This document shows positions 59,301 through 64,000 of a stretch of 64,000 bases of DNA, piece after piece (within the stretch, counting starts at the first letter, position 1; every line of letters starts with the position of its first letter). The stretch covers positions 1 through 64,000 of the forward strand of contig CALJDU010000058.1 of the NCBI GenBank assembly GCA_938024995.1, in the 5' to 3' direction. A program made the position numbers and the translations under genes. A model generated the notes under the pieces. The model was not told the DNA's origin, searched no databases, and saw only the letters and a list, made by a program, of their open reading frames with translations. The DNA is from an uncultured bacterium. Its GTDB lineage: Bacteria > Myxococcota_A > Polyangia > Polyangiales > Houyiibacteriaceae.

Positions 59301-62300
59301 AGATCTCGCCCTCAGACGCCGGCACCGCGATCCGGGACCTGCTCGTTCACGGCCCCGCTCCGTCCACCCCAACCACGATGCTGGCCGCGCTTCTCAATGA
59401 GGCGACGAACACGCTCGAAGCGGGGGCGCTGAAGCAGGCGCGCGAGCTCCCCATCTTCCGAGACGCCCACGGCGCTCTTCGTCCGCTCGCGGCCTGGTCT
59501 TCGCCAAACGCAGACGCGGTTCACCGTCCGGGATCGCACCGCGCGTTCCTCTCGGCAGGAGCGCTCCCGCTTCTCCATGAAGAAGACGAGACACGCTTCG
59601 CCAAGTTTCTCTACGCCGCGGGACCCGCACCGGCGACCGCCGCGGACCTCGTGACGTGTCTGCAAAACGACCACGCGCTCCTCGGAGAACCAGCACAGGT
59701 CCGTCGCGTCTTGTCCGCGCACGCCAGTGAACTCGACGCCGATGCGCGCGACGCGCTGAACGCGCTTCCGATCTTCGAGAGCCAAGATGGCGTCGCGAAG
59801 CCCGCATGTGCGTTGTTCAGCCACGCAGCGCTGTCGACGTTTCTGATCGCCAGCGACCTGGAAGCGTTGGGTCTCGATGCGCGCTTGATCACGCCCGCGC
59901 AGGAGCCGCTGACAAGCGAGCTGGGTCTCTCGCTCCGGCCCGTACAAGACATGCTCACCGAGATGCTCAGCGCCCTCACCGAGGACGCTCCCCTCGAGGC
60001 ACAACCCGCGCCGTGGAACACGCGCGCCGCTCTCACGCGCCTCCTCCGTCTCGCGCGCCACCACGGACTCGACGAACGCGCGTGGCCCCTCGCGATCGAC
60101 AGGAGCCGGGTGGTCACGAGAGCGCCGCTCGCGACGGCGAGCGATGCGACGCGTGCGTTGGCAGCCGCCCTCTCGATTCAAGCGCGTTTCGCGGATGAGG
60201 CGTGGCGGGAACTTCTTTCCGACGAGGAGCGCGCGGAGATGCTCGACGCCGTCCCGTTGCGCCGCGTCACCGGTGCGCTTCAGTCGACGTGTCCGGATGA
60301 GCTTCCGATCGAGGCGCATCCCGTCCTGAGCGACGCAGCGCTGGTCTTCCGCTGGCTCGCCGAGAACCGTCACGCGCTCGCCGAAGACGACGCCGCGCTC
60401 GCTTCCCTTTCGTCCGCCGCGGTCATTCCGTCTCAGAAGAACACGTTTCGATGCCCGCGTGATCTGATCCTTGACCCATCGATCCCCGAGCTGGGGCTTC
60501 GCTGGGGCGTCTCACGAGACGTGCCGGAAGGGCTGGCGCGCTGGCTGGCGGACACCTTCGAACTCGACCGTCGCCAACGCCGCAACGTGATCGATCACGT
60601 CCTCACCGGCCTCGACGCAGCCGCCGAAGCGGATGACGCCCCCCGCGCCAAAGAGCTCCTCGCGTTTCTGGCGAGCGCGCTCGGGGCCTCGGAGCTGAGC
60701 GCCGACAAGCTCGCGGAACGCGCGTCGCACACCAAGGTCCGGGCGCGCCTTCGCGTTCCCTTGCATCGCGGCGGATGGGACAAACCACGCCGCGCGCGTT
60801 TGGCGCGCGCGGACGGGGAGCTTGTCGACGCGTTCTGTATCGATCCGCCAGACCGCGTCGCGCTCGGCGCGCTGGAGCCGTCCTCCCGCGCGCTCCTGTC
60901 CGCGTGCGGCGCGACGGAGGGTCTCAGCGAAAAACACGTGCGCGCATGTCTGTCCGGCGAAGGTCTCAAGCCCGGTCCCGCGGCGCGTCGCGCGCTGGCT
61001 CATTACGTCGCGCTCCGCGTGGTCGCGGAGCCGCGCTTGCGCGTCGCGTTCGGCCTCGACGCGCTGAAGTGGATCCCGACCCGTTCCGGACAGCTCGCGA
61101 AGGCGAGCGACCTCTTGTGGCCCGACGCGCTTGGGCAGGCGCTCCTTGGCGACTCCTCCGAACGCTTTCCTGCTCCCGAGGTCGTCCTCGGTCTCCCCGC
61201 GAACGCGGCCGCGACGATCGGCTTTAGGCGCTCGGCCGATCTTTCAATGTCGGAGGTCGCGGCGTTTGTGGGCACGACCTCCGGCGAGGGCGCGGCCTCT
61301 TCCGACGTGCTCGACTGGCTCGAGAGCGGGCTCCAAACCAAACGCTTTTCGCCCAACGCGGTGCGCGCCGCGTTCGCCAGCACCCTCCGCCTGCGCGATG
61401 ACAGCGGCGAACCTCGCCTCGCTGCGGAGCTCGCCCTCGACGGCGCGCGCGTTCTCTTCGGTCCATGGCGCGGCGACTTCTCCGAGCGGCAGCGCTTTCC
61501 GTGTTTGGGGAGCGCGCTCTCGATCCCCGACCGCCCCAACGTCGCGATGATCCTGTCGTTCCTCGAAGAGATCTCGGCGCACGAAGCCCCAGAGAACGAG
61601 GCGACCCTCGACGAGGTGCTGCCGCGCTGCTTCGAGCGTCTGAGCGAGCTTGGGCGGGGGGTGCGCCGAAGCGTTCGTTTGCCTGCGGCCTGTCTTATTG
61701 CGGGGCGCCGTGACGGGGCGCGCGTGCTGTCTCGACTCAACGACCCGCGCGTCCGCGTCTTTCGCCCCGCGGGGCTTGCACGCGCGTTGCCGGAACCTGT
61801 GCGCGCAGAGTTCATCGAGCTCCTCCCCGCGACCCGCGACGACGATCCACTCGCGGAGGTGCTCCTTCGGTCGGGCGCGCGTGATCTATGGAGCGACTTT
61901 GAAGTGCGGAGAGTCCTATCCGGCCCGGTGCAGCGACAGACCGCGCGGGCGGAACATCTGTGGACGGATCTGCAGCGGGTGTTGGGAGAGCGCGTGGGAC
62001 GAGGCGTTCGCGTGGTCGACCCGCTCTCGGTCGAGGGCGCACTGGCGCTCCCAATCCGTGAGCGTGGCACAGGCAGCTATCGAGGGGTCGGGGACATTGC
62101 CGCGCTGAGCGACGCCGTGACCACCGAGGTCGACGCGGTCGTCCACGATGACATTCTCTGGCTCACCCCAGCTGCCGTGGACGCCCCGGAACGGCTCGCG
62201 CCGGCGCTGGAGCGCGACCCTGTTCGACGCGCGGCGATGGCGACGTGGCTTGAAAAGCGAGAGTGGGCGAGCCTCCCGAAACGACTCCGGCGAAAGAAGA

Positions 62301-63685
62301 GCAAAGCGAGCCCGAGCCCAGCGAGCATGTTCGATCGGATCCGCGGGTTCTTTCGAGGAGACGACGCGCCCGAACGCGTTCCGAAGAGGCCAGCACGGCC
62401 AAAGGTGACGAGAGCGATCAAGGCGAAGAACGACGAGCGGTTCTTCCGCCCGAACGCACAGATCCACGCCCAGCTCGGCTCGAGTGATGGTTGGTTGGAC
62501 CGACGTCGCATGGAGCCCGACTTTGGTTTCGCGTTCACGCCTGAGCGACTGGCCTCTCCGTGGCTCTACGCGCCCAAGACCATCGCCACGCACTTTCACC
62601 GTCGTCGCCAGAGCTGGGACACCGCGGCGCTCACCCCTCCGCCAGAGTCTCCCGAGCGCGGCATGGTGGTCTTCCGAGGGAAGCTCCCACGCGGCGCGGT
62701 CGTGCTCCCGGTGCCCATGTTCGGAACGGTTCGCCAGCTCGCGGTGGATGACGCCACGGTGTCCCCCGAGCGCGGCGCGTTCGGGCAGCATCTTCTGCGC
62801 CTCGACCGTGAAGCGACCGTCGTCCTGCACGTCGCGCTTGGTCAGGTCCCCGACCTCAACCTCGCCGCGCCCGCGATGGAGACCAACGCGCTTACCTCGT
62901 CGGTGCCGGACGACGAGCTTCCGGAAGAGGTTCACGATTTCCTTCGTGAGCTCGACCCAAGCGAGCCGGTATTTGACCGCGCGCTCCGGATCCGAGAATT
63001 CATCCGCGACCGCTACCGTTACGACCCGAGCTACCTTGAGGACCCAGGGCTTGGTCGTTGGCTCGCCCGGATCACCCGCGGTCGCGCAAACGCGCACATC
63101 GCGGCGCTTCACGCCGGCGGCGACGGCCAACACCTCGGCGCGGGTGTGTGCTACGAGCTCAACGCGCTCGCGTGCGAGCTCTTGCGCCGCGCGGAGATCC
63201 CCGCGGCCATCGCGACGGGCTGGGTGCTCGATGGAGGCGCGCTCTCGGACCCCGATCACCTCTGGTGCGTGGCGCTTCTCCAAGACGCGCGAGGCGCGCC
63301 GCTCTGGGTGCCCATCGACGCCGCCTCGACCCGAAGTGGACGTCCTCTACGCGTGGCGCGGCGACCCGCCGGACGCTTTCGCGCGCCCAAGGACCGTCGC
63401 GCAAAAGCCCCCAAGCCATCGAGGTGGGAGCTCGGCACGAGCGCGACGCGAGGAAGCTCCACCGCAAGCACCGTCAGAAAGAGAAAGCAGCCGCAGAAGA
63501 AGCAGAAGCGGCCGAAGAAGAGAGCGCGAGCGCCGCGCGCGGAGCTGCTTCGCGTGATCCGTCACTTGGAGAACCTCACCGGGCGCGCCTTGACCGAAGA
63601 AGACAAGCGACGGGTCGCGAACACGCTCGACGACCCCAAAGCCGCAGCGCGGCTCCTGACCCTCCTCGGCTCGGACGCTTCGTAA
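56348..63685 (+). CDS. Giant sacsin/HSP90-like ATPase with C-terminal transglutaminase-like domain
   Basis: This single uninterrupted frame encodes 2,445 residues. After a helical N-terminal part, residues about 190-480 form a GHKL (HSP90/sacsin-type) ATP-binding domain with ELLQNADDA at 210-218 and GFFGVGFKS at 263-271. The long middle region has at least seven recurring short motifs of the type hydrophobic-P-I-x(4)-D/H-G (near residues 521, 721, 830, 1035, 1140, 1358, 1574), as in sacsin-type repeats. A basic linker near 1980-2040 precedes a transglutaminase-like fold with Cys2268, His2304 and Asp2324 as the presumed triad (GVCYELNA, DPDHLWC, VPIDAAS). The C-terminus is very basic (Lys/Arg), then helical. 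No signal peptide. The start ATG at 56348 is the third possible Met. Confidence 0.9.
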   Translation: MHPFDRLPFREQLARIEAAAAADDTAVLTLMKVTGAMADAEPFSRLTMVLAEAGRLHGDALEELKTQSATLADPALQYLLSYAERGERTSEALRALVLHALSHWPIARISAIALLSRWLRRRFPDDAQAFRETAHARLHDGSRDPRWLLFASGATLGELSHDPAWSPLVEDAVSEALAALANAPKSISQANAESLLARRVYADPGHFFFELLQNADDANAATWRASISERGVQVEHDGRPFSFRDVVGLLSIGQTTKRKDQIGFFGVGFKSIYEICERPRVRSGIFHFEIAHVSIPRSLSSGVGASVGAKSDDLTIVDLPYASGVDAQMLFRKALAIPPETLLTLPNVRALAISRDISGEVDDSWAWAEEWDGDVATLRRARDAESRSYLCARREFTHPGAREAGRAHTSPILVAIAMNEDEQPRPMRGPTLYAFLPTAEHTGLRCMIHARFDVTLDRERLEHDSAWNRALLRAAGETFADLAKKLADRGRSVLPILSAPSERAPVATPFSEALCEALHDFPCLPGADGTFIPPRSARIVGPELCAPLAGLDLGDGQRALAPLAPREQEVAVSLGASAFTHVDLVHFAADALVAGESPPTWYGDAVLGSIGDADVDDSALEAIALLIDGGGCLQSPRDATQAAPVWSTLYASIRPLVNRRFLDALPASLRERLRVPDFDATTLAADLAHPELRPALIEREDALLGAISTLSASQRGSLAERPILRATDGRRCALTDGLHRLDPALAMLRDEVAKRVPLVAEDLSARFASLLSDWVPPFGLTELAALLPRAPSPNREPSDWSETSLDSVVSILRGSADSLPRDLAKEFASCSIFRDQHGARRPLIGTGRALIPADGIDAVFPTWPWIADPGGAFVASIPTHTLTVPDVAALLAVGGDLERPIADGDWVPALTWLSERADRLASRDVRRLLAARLWLDVDLQPRPVAALRRPGGSPEADAFFRSTNTRFVAHPVSIALADALCAAGEISPSDAGTAIRDLLVHGPAPSTPTTMLAALLNEATNTLEAGALKQARELPIFRDAHGALRPLAAWSSPNADAVHRPGSHRAFLSAGALPLLHEEDETRFAKFLYAAGPAPATAADLVTCLQNDHALLGEPAQVRRVLSAHASELDADARDALNALPIFESQDGVAKPACALFSHAALSTFLIASDLEALGLDARLITPAQEPLTSELGLSLRPVQDMLTEMLSALTEDAPLEAQPAPWNTRAALTRLLRLARHHGLDERAWPLAIDRSRVVTRAPLATASDATRALAAALSIQARFADEAWRELLSDEERAEMLDAVPLRRVTGALQSTCPDELPIEAHPVLSDAALVFRWLAENRHALAEDDAALASLSSAAVIPSQKNTFRCPRDLILDPSIPELGLRWGVSRDVPEGLARWLADTFELDRRQRRNVIDHVLTGLDAAAEADDAPRAKELLAFLASALGASELSADKLAERASHTKVRARLRVPLHRGGWDKPRRARLARADGELVDAFCIDPPDRVALGALEPSSRALLSACGATEGLSEKHVRACLSGEGLKPGPAARRALAHYVALRVVAEPRLRVAFGLDALKWIPTRSGQLAKASDLLWPDALGQALLGDSSERFPAPEVVLGLPANAAATIGFRRSADLSMSEVAAFVGTTSGEGAASSDVLDWLESGLQTKRFSPNAVRAAFASTLRLRDDSGEPRLAAELALDGARVLFGPWRGDFSERQRFPCLGSALSIPDRPNVAMILSFLEEISAHEAPENEATLDEVLPRCFERLSELGRGVRRSVRLPAACLIAGRRDGARVLSRLNDPRVRVFRPAGLARALPEPVRAEFIELLPATRDDDPLAEVLLRSGARDLWSDFEVRRVLSGPVQRQTARAEHLWTDLQRVLGERVGRGVRVVDPLSVEGALALPIRERGTGSYRGVGDIAALSDAVTTEVDAVVHDDILWLTPAAVDAPERLAPALERDPVRRAAMATWLEKREWASLPKRLRRKKSKASPSPASMFDRIRGFFRGDDAPERVPKRPARPKVTRAIKAKNDERFFRPNAQIHAQLGSSDGWLDRRRMEPDFGFAFTPERLASPWLYAPKTIATHFHRRRQSWDTAALTPPPESPERGMVVFRGKLPRGAVVLPVPMFGTVRQLAVDDATVSPERGAFGQHLLRLDREATVVLHVALGQVPDLNLAAPAMETNALTSSVPDDELPEEVHDFLRELDPSEPVFDRALRIREFIRDRYRYDPSYLEDPGLGRWLARITRGRANAHIAALHAGGDGQHLGAGVCYELNALACELLRRAEIPAAIATGWVLDGGALSDPDHLWCVALLQDARGAPLWVPIDAASTRSGRPLRVARRPAGRFRAPKDRRAKAPKPSRWELGTSATRGSSTASTVRKRKQPQKKQKRPKKRARAPRAELLRVIRHLENLTGRALTEEDKRRVANTLDDPKAAARLLTLLGSDAS

Positions 63686-63754
63686 CTTGGGTGGCTGGAA
63701 TGTCGCGGAGCGGGCGAACGAATGTGAGCGTGGGGTAAAAGCGCGCAGCGCTGA

Positions 63755-63779
63755 GGGCGCGATCGCGCGCGATCGCCCC
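63755..63779. terminator. Hairpin between convergent genes
   Basis: gcgatcgc at 63759-63766 and its exact complement at 63769-63776, extended by ggg (63755-63757) and ccc (63777-63779) with one bulged base, form a stable stem between the giant gene and the stop of the minus-strand gene at 63780. No long T-tract follows on either strand. Confidence 0.45.
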
Positions 63780-64000
63780 CTAAGCAACACAGCCCGCGAG
63801 CACTCTGGGAACCGCGTCCGCGATCTCGCGCGCCAAGAGCCCGCGATCGCCGATGGCGGCGCGCTCACCGGCTAGGGCGTGAACCAAGGCGCCCTGCGTC
63901 GCGGACTCAAACGCGGCACCTGTTCCGGAACGCTGGCCTAAGAACGCTGCCGTGATCCCTGCGAGGACGTCTCCCGAGCCAGCCACGCCCATCGCGGGTG
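63780..64000 (-). CDS. nnrD: ADP/ATP-dependent NAD(P)HX dehydratase, C-terminal end (partial)
   Basis: Only the last 73 codons are inside the window; the gene continues beyond base 64000. The sequence has the ribokinase-like motif AGSGDVLAGITAAFLG preceded by PAMGV, then LVHALAGERAAIGDRGLLAREI, typical of the C-terminus of the NnrD/YjeF carbohydrate-kinase-like dehydratase. The enzyme repairs NAD(P)H hydrates, often with an N-terminal NnrE epimerase domain in the same protein; that part cannot be seen here. The ATG at 63992 is internal. Confidence 0.85.
   Translation of the reverse strand, partial: PAMGVAGSGDVLAGITAAFLGQRSGTGAAFESATQGALVHALAGERAAIGDRGLLAREIADAVPRVLAGCVA

Noticed and set aside
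63687..63875. Short plus-strand frame after the giant gene
   Set aside because: It crosses the hairpin at 63755-63779 and runs antisense to the nnrD end; no support for translation.
1..64000. Mobile elements, prophage or integrase
   Set aside because: No transposase, integrase or phage structural gene and no terminal inverted repeats were seen; gene order and composition are uniform.
1..64000. tRNA or rRNA genes
   Set aside because: I looked for cloverleaf T-loop and anticodon patterns by eye and found none convincing; a tRNAscan run could still find one.

Overview
This 64 kb window is GC-rich chromosomal DNA from a free-living Gram-negative bacterium, most likely a member of the Myxococcota (delta-type, Polyangia or Sandaracinus-like by inference). 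Three things point there. Many secreted lipoproteins carry Asp/Thr/Pro-rich linkers just after the lipobox. One protein (50940-52169) ends in a MYXO-CTERM-like tail. Large FG-GAP, Big_5-like and sacsin-like proteins are abundant. Nothing looks like a prophage, insertion sequence, CRISPR array or tRNA. Genes are tightly packed, with many 1-4 bp start/stop overlaps and many GTG starts.

Layout. 1-0.84 kb: 3' part of a GAF protein with a long AAADK repeat, closed by a strong bidirectional terminator. 0.9-3.4 kb (-): four-gene envelope redox operon (small protein, Big_5/CX4CH lipoprotein, DsbA-like, TlpA-like). 3.5-5.8 kb: GT4 glycosyltransferase with a repeat-rich tail. 5.8-8.45 kb (-): putative outer-membrane barrel coupled to a 13-heme cytochrome. 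8.56-8.95 kb (-): RNase P RNA with its own terminator and promoter. 9.0-14.1 kb: SUMF1-like lipoprotein, FAH-family hydrolase, FG-GAP lipoprotein, a small helical protein and a membrane protein. 14.1-17.0 kb (-): two tandem GT-C membrane glycosyltransferases. 17.0-19.1 kb: acyl-CoA dehydrogenase lacking the expected catalytic Glu, plus a lipoprotein.

19.1-30.7 kb is a surface-polysaccharide locus: sugar nucleotidyltransferase, UDP-glucose dehydrogenase, 4-epimerase, GT2, Wzy/ligase-like protein with a zinc-ribbon tail, WecA/WbpL-like initiating transferase, second SDR, GT4 and an AsnB-type amidotransferase. Together they could make an activated uronic acid and epimerised sugars, start the chain on undecaprenyl phosphate, extend it, amidate it and polymerise or ligate it. 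No flippase or exporter is visible here.

30.7-40.2 kb (-) is mostly envelope hydrolases: a hypothetical protein coupled to an M1 aminopeptidase, a PHP-domain lipoprotein, a zinc-ribbon membrane protein, and an active/inactive-looking amidohydrolase pair. 40.5-44.6 kb holds a GT2-GH16 fusion facing a GT39-like transferase. 44.6-49.2 kb has a Cache-like lipoprotein and an array of uncharacterised paralogous proteins, one of them broken. 49.5-56.2 kb has a rhodanese-MoeB protein, a MYXO-CTERM protein, YaaA, a lipoprotein, a threonine-dehydratase-like enzyme and an ECF sigma factor. 56.3-63.7 kb is one giant 2,445-residue gene joining a sacsin/HSP90-type ATPase to a C-terminal transglutaminase-like domain; it is the most novel-looking item. 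The window ends inside an NAD(P)HX dehydratase gene.
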